Source: Liolophura sinensis
Taxonomy: Eukaryota > Mollusca > Polyplacophora > Chitonida > Chitonidae
DNA: 64,000 nt
Direction: 5' to 3'
NCBI RefSeq assembly: GCF_032854445.1
Contig: NC_088300.1
Location: forward strand, 7,628,001 to 7,692,000
The notes under the pieces are model-generated. The model was not told the origin of the DNA. It saw only the letters and a list, made by a program, of their open reading frames with translations, and searched no databases. This document shows, piece after piece, positions 1-11,699 of the stretch. Within the stretch, counting starts at the first letter, position 1. The number at the start of each line of letters is the position of its first letter. A program made the translations under genes and the position numbers.

Positions 1-655
1 ACCTGTGACCGTAATTTAGTTTGACAGTGAAAGAACTGTTATCAAGCTTATCGTTGAAGAAAGGAATGATGATACCCGGTAAGGTCAGGGCAACTGCTCC
101 TAACCACGACGAGGCTATGAGTAAGACTTTGGCCAAATTTCTGTATCCAACGATGTGATAGGTCAGCGGTCTGAGAACGGCGTAAAGACGATCACAAGCC
201 AACAACAGGGCAGAAAGAGTCTGAGAGTACATGATGGTTGCCCCTATGTGATTATTAATGGCAGAGATATATTTGACAGCTTCCAAGGCATTGTATGCAG
301 TGAGCATGTAAAACAGTGCAGGGAGGCACGCCTCAAAGCCCCAGATGATGTCTGCGAGAATAGAATTTTGGATCAACGTCTTCGATTTGAGTATTTTGGG
401 ACTGGCTTTGGTGGTGGCAGCAAAGACAAGACAATTGACGAGAATGGCAGATAAGCCAAAAACGGCTGCAGAACATCGTGAAACGATAACTGTTAACCCC
501 AAAATGTTTGGTGGCATCCAAATCCTCCCGTGAGGGTCAGAGCCAGTCTTCTCCATGGAAACGTTGTCGTTTTCGGTAAAGTTGTTTATAAACTCGGTGA
601 AACTGTCTTCTGACATGTTGGCACAACACAGCAGGAACGTTATGTTGAGCATCAT
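1..655 (-). CDS. GPCR-1: rhodopsin-like G protein-coupled receptor, coding exon, truncated by the window edge
   Basis: The minus strand from the ATG pair at 655-650 stays open to base 1 (218 residues, no stop), so the gene continues outside the window. The N-terminus carries likely N-glycosylation sites (NIT, NFT, NVS). TM1 lies near residues 52-82 with the TM1 asparagine (N74), TM2 near 93-118 with D102, TM3 near 132-153 ending in the DRY-like DRLYAVLRP at 155-163, and TM4 near 174-198 with W184 and P193. The cysteine usually found at the top of TM3 is absent. A splice acceptor (TTTGTAG before base 671) is shared with GPCR-2 and GPCR-3, and no earlier start exists in the matching upstream exon, so translation probably starts here. 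It should act at the plasma membrane; the ligand is unknown. It is the least damaged of the four copies, because it contains no frame break. Confidence 0.85.
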   Translation of the reverse strand, partial: MMLNITFLLCCANMSEDSFTEFINNFTENDNVSMEKTGSDPHGRIWMPPNILGLTVIVSRCSAAVFGLSAILVNCLVFAATTKASPKILKSKTLIQNSILADIIWGFEACLPALFYMLTAYNALEAVKYISAINNHIGATIMYSQTLSALLLACDRLYAVLRPLTYHIVGYRNLAKVLLIASSWLGAVALTLPGIIIPFFNDKLDNSSFTVKLNYGHR

Positions 656-671
656 CGCTGATATGGTTGAT
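656..671 (-). other. Splice acceptor and 5' end of the GPCR-1 coding exon
   Basis: On the minus strand the exon begins after TTTGTAG, with AG at 673-672. The same acceptor followed by ATC occurs at GPCR-2 (exon base 18737) and GPCR-3 (exon base 40882). Conservation in three paralogues supports a real intron before the coding exon. Confidence 0.7.
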
Positions 672-3008
672 CTACAAAATAACAACAAAATTTTAAAACC
701 ACTTTTGCCAAAAACTTTTGTGAAAATAAATGTACGTATACATCAGCATCTATAATATACTCGAAAAGTAACTCATGCCCAATTTCAACATCTTCGTATG
801 TGTTTATTTTTAAAAACTCAATTCAGTATTTATTCAAATAAATGTTTGCTTCTTGTAACTTTAATAAAAACTTCCAATGGAAGGGGCACTCTCGGTTGAG
901 CTTCAAATCCAGCTTTGGGTGAGTGAGTGAGTGGTTTGGGTTTAACGTGGTACTCAACAATTTTTCAGTCATATGACGACGAAGGAATCATTAGTGCATG
1001 CACGTGTAATGTGCCTCCTTGTTGCAGGACGGATTTCCACCGCTCTTTTATTTAGTGCTGCATCACTGAGACGACTTACCGAAGGCAAGTAAGCGGCCCC
1101 GCCCGAGCCATTATACTGATACGGGTCAACCAGTCGTTGCACTATCCCCTTCATGCTGAACGCCAAGCGAGGAAGTTACAACTTCCTCTTTTAAAGTCTT
1201 AGGTGTGACTCGACCAAGGATTGATCCTGGATCTACTGGTCCCGAAGCGGACGCTCTACCAACTGTGCTATCCGGGCCGGTCAAATCCAGCTTTGGACAG
1301 GAAGTTTCTAAATTCCCACAGTTTAATTCTTCAGCGGAGTCTTGGTAACAAAAAACGGCCGACAACGTACGTGTGGTCGTTAACGCAGTCTAACGTTTAT
1401 TCAAGACCACTTGTCTTTCACTAATATGATGTGCATATCTTCACGTCACACGAAGGAAAAGTCGTCAGTAACCAGCATAACGCTGGTGCTTTACCTCAGT
1501 ACATGAATTGTACCCCATGTCATTCATTTTTATGTAAACACGGGATTATGTAAAATTTCCTGGTTAAATAACTGATCAGTTACTAGAAATAGATATTGGA
1601 GTGAAAGGCAAAACACCTACTCGTGGTCGAAAGTATACATAGCTGCGTCACTGAGGCCTCAGATGGAGCTTCGTGGCACAAGATTCAACGCGACAAAAAC
1701 ATTGCAGGAGAAACCTTTGGGACTTGGTCTGGCTCTAAATGACTTCAGATTCAAATCTCCACTGCAGAAGACTTACATATTGATATCTACATCTGAGGCT
1801 TTTGGTATATTAGTTATTTCTGTACTTTCCCATTCCTCGTAGCTTACCCCTACGTAGAAGGGACGTGTGATATTTGCCATGTAAATTACGCCTTAATTGT
1901 GACTCGGTAACTGTCGTACGGAAATACTACGAGAAAGCGTCCGTGGCACTGTTAGGTCACAGCGTACGGCTGATCTGTACAGACATGATGTTCCATCACT
2001 CTAATACTTTGAGAGGAAATATGAATAATTTCGATTTTTGATTTCATTATTTGCATATGTAAGGCTTGGAACGGTCTTAAAGGTTCAAAAGTGGCAAAGG
2101 AGCAATGGCCTGAGGCTAGTGGATCATTTGCGCAGGACAATTCCTTCATTTCTAAAGTTATTTTGAGAGAAACGTCCGACAAACATGTACGCAAAAAAGA
2201 AAACAAGCGCTGTTACTTGTGACGAATCGTGTACCATATTAGTTTAGAATTAGTTTAGAAGAAACTATATATCTCAGTTGAGCTTTGATTGGTACTATTT
2301 ATAAATCTAGCGTGGCGATCTAATTCAACACGAACAGTACATGACCATTAGACATAGATTTGAAGCAAGTGACACTCAGTACACGAATGCCACTGGTATA
2401 CGAATACGAACTCTCTGTGTTGTAATCTTTTGCGTCACATGATATCTTATACGTCGTAAAAGATGTTCTAAAATAACAATAAATATTTAGCTACAGCATC
2501 GCCAGCAACTTTGTAAAACCATAAAATACACAGGGGGACCATGGCCCTGATCGAACACAGAATTATATTTAAATGTAAACGATAGTGTCCTATCTTGTTC
2601 ACTGGACTCACACTGGAGAGCTCTAGGTTAGTCGCTTTTTATAACAAGCTTGCCTAGCGGGTTAAGGTCCTACTCTTTTCACCAAAAGACAACGCACGAG
2701 AGAACGCTAAATAAAGTTTGACAAAACCTCGAGAATTAAATGTAGTAAAGTTAGTCATTAAACAAATGAGAAACATATATAACAAAAAAATACACGAGTT
2801 TTGGGTGAAGTTTTCTTTCTAGAGCAAAAGATAATTATTTCCATTTTATTTTCTGCTCCCGAAATTCGGAATATAGTACAACTATATAGTTGATAAACTT
2901 AGAGTTTTGATTTTGATTGGTGTATTGCACCGGACAATAATATCTTTTATAGAAGAATTCTTAATCGGAAAATACATGTACCTATTAACTGTGATACCTT
3001 ATACTTAC
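672..3008 (-). other. Intron 1 of GPCR-1 (inferred)
   Basis: The interval lies between a consensus donor (GTAAGT at 3008-3003, minus strand) and the acceptor at 673-672. Parts are similar to the GPCR-2 intron: 690-850 resembles 18730-18900, and 2560-3000 resembles 23440-23740. It contains a SINE at 919-1280. From about 1300 to 2550 I see no gene; short AT-rich frames there look like chance. Confidence 0.6.
903..1296 (-). mobile_element. SINE family 2 copy with 16-bp target site duplication
   Basis: The direct repeat tcaaatccagctttgg flanks the copy exactly at 903-918 and 1281-1296. Between them, on the minus strand, a tRNA-like head (about 1280-1200; A-box-like TAGCACAGTTGG, T-arm-like region) leads into a body that ends in a (TCAC)n-type tail at 919-932. 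This is a tRNA-derived SINE different from the main family of the window. Its exact family name is not resolved. The perfect duplication suggests a fairly recent insertion into the GPCR-1 intron. Confidence 0.85.
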
Positions 3009-3180
3009 CTATTTGTAGATGACCGTAGCCTCCCAATGTGAATCTTCCGCGCCCCGATGTGTTGCATCTTTATATACCGATAACCTCTCAGCGGTATCAA
3101 ATGACCCCTAAGTTCTGTTTGCTTTCATCATTATTTCAATCAGAGACGGGTATTGGTAAATGTAGTAAGGGTTCAGATTT
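3009..3180 (-). promoter_or_regulatory. Core promoter and noncoding first exon of GPCR-1
   Basis: Read on the minus strand, a TATA box (TATATAAAG, 3076-3068) is followed 60 bases later by a strong donor (AAATAG|GTAAGT, exon end 3009). The transcription start is expected near 3040, giving a short untranslated exon; no in-frame ATG is present in the phase required by the coding exon. A GATA-type site (TTATC) lies directly upstream of the TATA box. The block is similar to 23742-23910 before GPCR-2, and the similarity continues out to about 3365. That conservation between paralogues is the main evidence. Confidence 0.6.
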
Positions 3181-3697
3181 TATAGCTAATATAAAAACTG
3201 TTGAAATCTTCCGATGACAGGTCTCCGCTCCTTCCTTTCATTCCCTGTGATAGATGTTTACTTTCCAGCCAGAAGGTCAGGGTAAGATAATACCGTTGAA
3301 GATCTCATTAGTTTCTACCATCCGTTTAATATGGAGTATTCTGCATAACTTCACAAACTCGTTTTCTGATTAACCCAAAGATATAATATATCAAATGCAG
3401 AATCTCTTACACAAACATCAACGTTAACAACCAAAGCTAAATTTACACTTGTTTGATAAGCATTTATTGACAATATTCAATTACAGTTCAGATGTTTTGC
3501 TTTGTGAACACTTCAAGCATTGAGCGAGATCATCTGAAGTTCTGTAAGAAAACGACGAGTGATATTATTTAAGACGAAAGGGGGAGGAAAGCTTTTTGGC
3601 TCCTGGATTGACATTAATCTTTAAACATAAAAATATAAACAATGAACTGTGAGGAAATAAAAATTCTTAAATTTTATTAAAGTATGCTGCATTAAAA

Positions 3698-3850
3698 TTG
3701 CCAAATATGGTCTTGTTATTCGGTTTTTAATTCGTGCTTCGCTCGTTGGTGGTGTGTGTTAAAGGCCATTTTGGGAAATACCTCTGCTTATTGACTAGGA
3801 GCGTCCATTTGGTTGACATTTGAATATCTGTTTCGACGCATAGACTCATG
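3698..3850. repeat. Dispersed repeat, copy related to 22640-22790
   Basis: This stretch aligns by eye with 22640-22790 (shared landmarks: a GGTGGTTTGTGTTGAACGTC-like core, then TCCATTTTGGTTGAC). A third short match is near 52560-52600. I do not recognise the family; it may be part of a larger degenerate element reaching about 5110. Confidence 0.45.
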
Positions 3851-3882
3851 GTAGAATGTCAAAATTAAAATTCTCTTACAAA

Positions 3883-4104
3883 AGCGGTGTGTGGCTCTGT
3901 GGTGAGTGTGTTATCGCCGCACAAGGACTTAAAGAGACTCTTACCGATGGGTTCTTTGTGAGTTCAAGTCTAGCTTATGCTAGTTACTGGTCGCACGTTT
4001 GAAAGGTTTGCGGATGGTCGTGGCTCTGCCCGATTTCCTTCCACCATGATGCTGGCCATCTTATACTTAAACATTCTTGAGCACGGCGTAAAATGGCGGG
4101 ACAA
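3883..4104 (+). mobile_element. Main-family SINE, diverged copy
   Basis: The copy has a tRNA-like head with a B-box-like GTGAGTTCAAGTC, then the family body (GCGGATGGTCGTGG, CTCTGCCCGATTTCC) and the tail (ATTCTTGAGCACGGCGTAAAA). It is clearly older than the copies at 34.8 and 45.2 kb. Confidence 0.7.
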
Positions 4105-4628
4105 AGTAAGTCGTACTTTGGCCGAAGATCACAGTCACATGAACTATAAGTAAAGTGCTGTGCAAATGCCGATGTCGTTGGTAATGCTTGAGCTATTGGA
4201 AGAGTCTATCGTGTCTTGTGTTGTCTATTGTTTTGCGTGGTTTTAAAGCCATGTGAGGACACTTTTTATAAGCTTTCATATATCTCTTTTTTGGCTCACA
4301 CAACCTTTGAACCTCTTACAAGCAGAATTCCTTCATCATAACTTATGGCATACACTTATTTGCATTTCCACTGATAAGCTTCATAAAGTAGAATATTTGT
4401 GGGAACTTCAACCAAAGATACAAGGGGAAGCATACTTCGGTTTCATTTAAACCATTTTCAAGAATGGAAAATGATTTAAATGATCGTATACAGTATTCAG
4501 GTAATTAGTCATGACAAGTGTCATGAAACGTTTCAGAATCAAACCTATCTGTACGGCAGAAGTGTGCTCAGCCTATCAATATCCTTGACTGATTCCGGGT
4601 AAATCAAAATCTTTGAAGTGAATGTCTT

Positions 4629-5040
4629 ATTTCACCGGTTACGTGTGACCATTTGGCCGCATTTCACCATTTACGTGTGACCATGTGGCCGTATTTGATC
4701 GGTTACGTGTGTCCATTTGGCTGTATTTCACCGGTTACGTGTGACCATTTGGCCGTATTTCATCGGTTACGTGTGACCATTTGGCTGTATTTCACCGTTT
4801 ATGTGTGACCATTTGGCCGCATTTCACCGGTTACGTGTGACCATTTGGCCGTATTTCATCGGTTACGTGTGACCATTTGGCTGTATTTCACCGTTTACGT
4901 GCGACCATTTGGCCGCATTTCACCGGTTACGTGTGACCACTTGGCCGTATTTTACCGTTTATGTGTAACCATTTGGTCGCATTTCACCGTTTACGTGTAA
5001 CCATTTGGCCGTATTTCATCGGTTATGTGTGTCAATTTGC
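4629..5040. repeat. 32-bp minisatellite, about 13 copies
   Basis: The unit is about 32 bp (core ACGTGTGACCATTTGGCCGT), with variants such as CCGTTT/CGGTTA and GCC/GCTG alternating along the array. The last unit runs directly into sequence like the dispersed repeat near 22890-22970, suggesting expansion of an internal piece of that repeat. Confidence 0.9.
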
Positions 5041-5830
5041 CAACTATCATACTATCGTATCTGCTCTGGTTATACTCTCTATGCTGTAGGTCTATAATTA
5101 TGTTAGTATATCTGCAGTGGCTTTTGTATGTTAAAATGTCTTCACAGCGCTACAAACTTCTGGATTATTGAAAACACATGGCTTAATGATATAGTACAGA
5201 TCCATATCAGTAATCTTTAATTTTAGCAGCATTCTATTTTTCGCCGTTTTAACTGTTTTTAGTGAACTGTTAAAATCGATAATAAGATACGTCTTGATAT
5301 ACATGGACCATATGAGATGGTATAAAAAATGTAGGATTTGACTTCTGTATAATCATTTTACTTAATATTTTAGGACGAAATGTACACAGAATTACGTAGA
5401 GCGAGCATCCTATCTGTTGTCTTTGGCAGCCCTACCATGTATAGAAGAAACTTATGTTACCGTGAATATATGTGTTTGTAAACTTTCTCCTATAGTGGCT
5501 GCGTTGACTTCGTTGATGTTACTAGATCAACTGCTCAGAAGACATCAGTCAGAAAAGCACGGAGAGTAAAAGCAGGGGAATAATTGACAAATGGCCACAA
5601 ATACCGATGAAACACGGTCTCCTTTATTTCAATTAGGGATTTATTCCGATGATTCTTTACGTAACTGTTTAAACAGTAGCAAATTACACGCTCCCTAACA
5701 TCATGGTTTAAGCAAAGTTAGGTGTATTAGATGTCTCTGGATGCGCGATAGCTGACAAATTGGCTAAAAACATCTAACAATTCAGGAGAATGACGGAGAA
5801 GCCAAAAATGAATGTACAGCACTGCGCTAG
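5041..5830. other. Intergenic, start similar to a dispersed repeat
   Basis: Bases 5041-5110 match the unclassified repeat near 22915-22985 (pattern CTGCTCTGGTTTACTCTC). No coding signal is seen in the remainder. Confidence 0.4.
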
Positions 5831-5929
5831 TTTCAGCAGACTTGCTCACTTAATAGAGATAGTTTTTTCCCCTTACAGATGTTGTCATTATCGTAAACAT
5901 TGCCCATCAAATCGTTGGCAACTCTTAGG

Positions 5930-7135
5930 TTACAATGTTGACAGCTATGAATCAGATAGCTATAGTTCCCACACGCTTCGTCCATATCTGACAACATGAA
6001 CGTTATACTAACCGCAGGCTCCATGAAACCCAGAATGAAGGCGTTTGATGGAGTATGACAGACACACTACCGTTTTAACGTAAACTGAAAACACAATCTA
6101 ACCGATGACCACCACCATCGCTGATTGAACAGATTTACAAATTATCACAAACTTTCAAAACCCGTTACATGATTCTTCACTGAAAACTGAGTGGTAATGA
6201 CACAGCTGCTGTTGCGTTAAAACTTTAATCTAGAATACACTCGAAACGTGTAATATTATGTCCATCTCCACCAATTTTACACGCCCTAAGTTATTCTGAA
6301 ATGGTATTTAGCATTTTTCGAATACATTCTTGTATTAAACATATGCACTAGAGTCTATCGTACTGCAAATTGTCACGCTACTTGTATCACTGTTATGGTA
6401 GATACGTTTGCATACGTTTGAAAGCGTTTGTAATTACAAGTGGCAACTATGCTGTCACTATAATTTGGAAGTATGCTTGCAGAAATTTAAATCCAGCTGT
6501 CTAGGCAACAAATGGACTTAAGTCAGAGATAAAAGCCTATATTAAACAAATGTTGCGAAATCCGCTGGCATTCAGTAAATGTTACTTTTTAGAAAATGTC
6601 CTCTCATGCATGATCAAGGAAACTAATAGTCATCAAGTATAATCCATCAGAAGGTAGCAATTTCCACGTTTTGCTTGAGAAATGTGAGGACGCAGGTATA
6701 TGTTGAAGTTATTTCCATGATGAAGAATAGAATTTATGCATCGAACCAGAAATTCTTATATCAGCCGTCAACGAAATTGGACTTTCAGGGTCAACAATCG
6801 ACTCATTGTTTCTAATGTGGATACATTTAAAATAAATTAAGAAACAAGATCAAACAAATAACAAATACACTAAATTTCTGGCTGTTGAATGACAACATAT
6901 CAATTATCACACATGTAGGACCTGACAAATGCGACAAGGCGAGATATGTACACGCAAAAGCCGAAACCTTCGGTACGTTAATATCCAAGAGAAGATAATT
7001 TAAACTGTCTATTGAAACTGTCTTCCTTGTTATGAAGTTGGCGAGACAGGGAGAAGCTGCTGTGTTCTTTGTTTGTACAAAACTAACAGTGGTCCAGATT
7101 CCGTAGTTTCCTTTATATCCATCCAAAGTGTACAT
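5930..7135 (-). mobile_element. Penelope-like element relic A
   Basis: On the minus strand, 7135-6827 encodes a frame containing NVPKVSAFACTYLALSHLSG. This corresponds to the post-catalytic NIP-x-PAYGVYISQL region typical of a widespread reverse transcriptase family that I assign to Penelope-like elements. Bases 5950-6060 match the 3' part of relic B (13220-13310; shared GAATGAAGGCGTTTGATGGAG). About 600 unrelated bases separate the two parts. The copy is dead. Confidence 0.55.
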
Positions 7136-7402
7136 ATATTTTCACAGTTATTGCTCTATGCTATATGGTTCAAGTGTTACAAGAGGAAAGACAACTTCAA
7201 TTTACCCTTGTGAATTATCCTTATCTGTAAAGCAATATATACCAAAGTCTTGTGCAAATGGCTATCACATATCGGATTTTGTTAGATGGATTGTTTTAAC
7301 AACTATAGTTTTAACACAATTTCGACAATACCAGGCGGTTCAGTTTAAACAGTGGTAAAAAATTCAAATGCAGTTAGAGACAGATAGCCAGTACATACCG
7401 AA

Positions 7403-7600
7403 ATGGTGGCGATCGCTGTGAGTTCAAGTCCAGCGTATGCTGGCTTCCTCTCTGGTGGTGCGTACGAAGTTCTTCTAGCATCCTGGAGATCGTCGTGGAT
7501 TTCCGCCGAATTTTACCAGGCTTCCTGTCTCCATAATGCTACTTATCTTCGTATGAATGAAATATTCCTGAGTACAGCGTAAAATCAAATAAATAAATAC
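7403..7600 (+). mobile_element. Main-family SINE, 5'-truncated and diverged
   Basis: The B-box-like GTGAGTTCAAGTCCAGC is followed by the family body and the tail ATTCCTGAGTACAGCGTAAAATC plus AAATAAATA. The first part of the head is missing or diverged. Confidence 0.7.
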
Positions 7601-8714
7601 ATGATATGAACAGTTGAAGTAAAAGCGCAACTGAGATGTTTTCATTCTTTTTCTTGCTTTATAGCAGGGTACTGTGTATAAACATAAGATGAGCCTTTTA
7701 GTGTTAAGTTGACGGGCAGCACTGGTGTTTAGTTTAAGTGAGAGTTATCCCCTTACCTATCCAAGACGTTTTTATCCATGAATCTCAGGATGTTCCTGCT
7801 GTACATTGGTAATTTCTTGGCTTTAAACGAGTCAAGAGCTAAAAGAAGAAATCATAATTTCTCTTCATGGTCAGGAAAACGATTTACTAAATATTCCAGG
7901 CTTGAATTACAAACTAAATTTCAAGAATAAAGCACCCTGTCCAATACAAGCACAGCATAGACATACGCGAGCAAAAACAGATGTATGAAACATTGATTTT
8001 TATACTATTTCAAGGCCAAGTGCTGTTCTGGTCAGAAATTATAGGAACGTTGAATGAATGCCTTTGATAGAAAGTGGTTGATAATATAGTTTCTGCATAA
8101 ATTATCCAGGAATATAGTGATTTAACAAGAACAGCAGATATAGCAACATACCACACACCGAACTGAGGTACTGATGTCAAAGAAATTGTAATTAATTATT
8201 TTAAAAGTCAAATGGTATCTTATTTACCATGAAGGTATTTTACACCAAGAAGTGCGGACGTACTTACTTCATTCTGCTATATATAGGTTATTTATCAACC
8301 AATTATCACTCTCTCCGTGGTGTAATTTTTTGTATTCTGTGCGTGTAAAAACCAGAATTCTAATGTTGGACTAATGGAGTCCTCAAATCCTGACCGTACA
8401 GCATTTATGACCAGTGACATTTAATAAATTGTTATTACCGCTTAAGCGACTGAAGCGTGTAGCTTGCTGCTATTTACACATTTACATGAACAGTTAGAAT
8501 TCAACTCTAACCGCCAGCATTTGATGAATTGACGAACTAGGCAAATAATCCCTAACATACATGAGATAAGAAGACCTAGATGCTAGTTTAATACCACCAA
8601 TTTTGTCTAAACATTGAAGGCAAACGAATCTGGAGGATTCTGTCCGAGGCTGGAACTCAACAGATACCTTGTGACAAACGTTTCAATGACAAGCATCTCA
8701 ACTACCAGCTGTCC
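7601..8714. other. Intergenic, no gene seen
   Basis: This is AT-rich sequence. Bases 8400-8540 resemble the dispersed repeat copies near 22320-22450 and 23325-23420 (landmarks GACCAGTGAC, TTTAATAAATTG, TTACATGAACAGTTAGAA). Nothing coding is supported. Confidence 0.4.
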
Positions 8715-8715
8715 T

Positions 8716-9001
8716 TAAACTACAGGAGTTGGTTAGCGCGCTAGCGCAGCGTAGTGACTCAGAAGCCTCTCACCAATGCGGTTGGTGTGAGTTCAAGTCC
8801 AGCTCATACTGGCTTCCTCTCCGCTTGTAAGTAGGAAGGTCTTGCAGCAACCTGCGGATGGTTGTGGGTTTCCACCGGGCTCTGCCCGGTTTCCTCCCAC
8901 CATAGTGCTGGCCGCCGTTGTATAAGTGAAATATTCTTGAGTACGGCGTAAACACCAATCAAACAAATAATAAATAAATAAACTACAGGAAGTTGTTAAA
9001 C
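8716..9001 (+). mobile_element. Main-family SINE, nearly full length, with target site duplication
   Basis: The head starts within GGTTAGCGCGCTAGCGCAGCG; B box GTGAGTTCAAGTCC, body and tail CTTGAGTACGGCGTAAACACC with AAATAAATA follow. Flanks AAACTACAGGAGTTG (left) and AAACTACAGGAAGTTG (right) are a slightly mutated duplication. Confidence 0.85.
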
Positions 9002-9328
9002 ACCAATACGTGACTTTATGTAAGTTTACGAGGTATTATGTAGCTGAAAGAAGATGACAAAGCAACGAATAACAAATGTTACCGTATTAAAATAGTGTTA
9101 GATGCAACGAAATCAAGAGAGACTATGTTCTCTATAAACAACTGTTGAAAGTTCACACATCTGTACTGACAGGTGCATCACTGGTGTACAAACTGCGTAC
9201 CACTGATGCGCATGTCATTGTGGATGTGTCATACAAATTACACAAGTTATGTACTGCTCGTACACAAATTAATGTTTATGGACATTTTTGGAACGGTACT
9301 GTGTGCACAGTAGTTTTACCTCTGTCGT

Positions 9329-9385
9329 ATATACACGAAATATCCTTGAGTACGGCGTAAAACTCAAATCATATAAATAAATAAA
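9329..9385 (+). mobile_element. Main-family SINE, 3' tail fragment
   Basis: Only the terminal body and tail remain (GAAATATCCTTGAGTACGG and an AAATAAATAAA end). Confidence 0.65.
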
Positions 9386-9601
9386 CAGTAGTTGTTAGAG
9401 AGAAGTAACTTGAGTTTAGATTTTAGATTTGATGGTTAATAGAGTTAAATCCGCGATATGCCTCAAGAAGTTGCATGCATACTATGGTCTAGATTATATG
9501 ACTTCATCACCAAAACAATGTAAGCCAGAAAATAGGTTTGGATCGACACTTCCGAGTTCAGGGCTTAAGACAGGCTTCGGTGGTGGCAAGAAAATTTCCA
9601 T

Positions 9602-9814
9602 ATGATTTGATTGGTGTTTTACGCCACACTCAAGAATAATTCATTTATACGACGGAAGCCGACGAACATCAGCAGGTTGCTGCAAGACCTTCACACTTAC
9701 GGCCAGAGAGGAAGCCAGCATGAGCTAGACTTGAACTCATCTGAACCGCATTGGTGAAAGGCTCCTGGGTCACCACGCTACGCTATCGCCCCAATCACCT
9801 GAGCCACGGAGGCC
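9602..9814 (-). mobile_element. Main-family SINE, minus strand, with internal deletion
   Basis: Read on the minus strand it has the head GGGGCCTCCGTGGCTCAGG, B box, and tail ending at 9602. Part of the central GC-rich domain is missing. Flanking CATATGAT on both sides is a possible short duplication. Confidence 0.75.
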
Positions 9815-10280
9815 CCTGTCTACATATGATGAATGATGTCTACACATATAGCCGTGAAATGCTCGCCTGGATCACTCCACAAGTGTGACAAACTACAATC
9901 GGAGAAGAAAACAGAAAAATCTATTTAAAATTTGGGATAGATTAAAAAGTGTCTTTTGACCTCTTCCGTGTGTAAGAAGACAGATGGCGTTGTTATAATT
10001 ATTTAGCTAATTAGCTTTGAGAATTTCGGAAATCTTTTATACGTTAAGCGTGCACATCTTTGTCAATTAATAAAAATATATTAGTGTTATTGTCACTTAG
10101 CTCTATGTCGAGTTCTGTGCCCATAATACTTTACATTCAACTGATTTCTTTTATCTTGCGTTATCGCACACTTCCATTCGGTTAATCTCCTAACTGGTAA
10201 ATATACACTGTGAATACTCTGTTTCTTTTGACTTGTAACCTTTGTTGAGGTCTAAATAACTTTCGCATTCAGTATCAACA
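9815..10280. other. Intergenic, no gene seen
   Basis: No conserved motif, long frame or repeat recognised. Confidence 0.3.
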
Positions 10281-10371
10281 CTGGTCCGGTTTCCTCCACT
10301 ATAAAGCTGGCCGTCGTTGTGTAAGTGACATATTCTTGAGTACAACGTAAAACACCAATCAAATACATAAA
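10281..10371 (+). mobile_element. Main-family SINE, 3' fragment
   Basis: Contains GGTTTCCTCCACTATAAAGC, then ATTCTTGAGTACAACGTAAA and an AAATACATAAA tail. Confidence 0.65.
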
Positions 10372-10805
10372 TGAACTATCAAAATTTCCCTTTGTTAGTG
10401 ACACGTACCACCACAAGCTCTGCACACTAGTGTGTTGGACTTCCATATTATTGTAAGAAAATGCAGTTAGAGTTCCTTTTCTAGTTCATAATATTAAATT
10501 TCATAAGCTGATTTTCTACATGAAGTTTCATTGCCTCATGTGACATCGTAATTTTCCAAAAACCAGTAGCATACCTGTCCTATTGGTAACAATCTAGACA
10601 TGCTGAACCACTCTCTTTATTGGACCTCCACTGTTCGCCCAGATCATCGGTCACAAGTCACGAATCCCAACAACCCCTCGTAATGATATTGTTTTCCTCA
10701 CAACTAGATGGCAACGATCTGTCACACGGCATGTCTAACCCTGTCATATTTAATCATTTTCGCACGCGACCTGGTTTCATTTGTCAGTTATCTTCATTTA
10801 CGTGG

Positions 10806-10880
10806 GAATGAATGAATGAATGAATGATTATGGTTTAACGCCGCTTCGGAAATTTTGCAGCCATATCGTGGCGAAAACAT
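10806..10880 (-). mobile_element. Fragment of a second SINE type ((GAAT)n tail)
   Basis: The run (GAAT)4 is followed by GGTTTAACGCCGCTTCGG and CAGCCATATCGTGGCG, resembling the tail and body of the SINE at 919-1280 (GGTTTAACG, CAGTCATATGACGACG). Confidence 0.5.
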
Positions 10881-11690
10881 GTTTAAATGATGAGACCGTA
10901 AATTGTTTCCATTGCAAGTTTTAAGACAACTCTGATCAACGAGAATCATTTTAAATTAACAGAATATAGTTCTTATAATGATCGCACGGGTCTATTTATG
11001 TTGGAAACATTATAGCTTATTATTGGACAACTACATGCATTGGTGGATGTAACAGGACTTTTGTTCTGGTAAACAAAAATTGTCAACACTTACTACACAA
11101 TGACGAACATTATTTTTTTCTTTTATTAATCCATTAAAGTTAATAACTAATGATAAAAATTGTATTATTTGTTTCTTTGTCAACTGGAGCGATAACGTTA
11201 TAATAATGGACTTCTCTGAGGACGTCTTGCACTGCTGCATTTCTCAAGACTTGCGTAAACTTCGGGAGTGGATGGTTCCTTTCACCATTGCTTTACTAAG
11301 TTTAGCGAGTCATCGAGAACAGCAACATTTTCTCGATTAGTTCAAGTCATGACATGTTTTCCACTGGATCAGCCTGTAAATTAATCTTTCTCGGTTCCTT
11401 ACACATAGGACCCTCATTTACAATGTCTTGGGTTCTTTATTTTACTCATGTGGCACCTGCAATTAGTGGGACACACAAGGTGTGGGTTCAACCCTGGGTT
11501 GTACAGAGATTTTAAATATTCTACAGCTTTCACCATGGCCGCTTGCGCAATTTACTGTTCGTTGAAAACTCCCTGTCTCCCACCAAGATATGATATGCAT
11601 ATACACGTACAATATACATACAGTATAGAGAATAAAAGCTCACTGCGACTAGAGTATGATAGTTGACAAATGGTCACATGTAACTTGTTT
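10881..11690. other. Intergenic, no gene seen
   Basis: A tRNA T-arm-like GTGTGGGTTCAACCCTGGG at 11479-11497 may be a leftover SINE head. Nothing else is supported. Confidence 0.3.
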
Positions 11691-11699
11691 ACCCCTGAT

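Noticed and set aside
155-454. 99-residue plus-strand frame
   Set aside because: Shadow of the GPCR-1 coding strand, which is the minus strand here.
1200-1282. tRNA-like sequence on the minus strand
   Set aside because: It is the head of a SINE bounded by a 16-bp target duplication, and the arms pair poorly for a functional tRNA.
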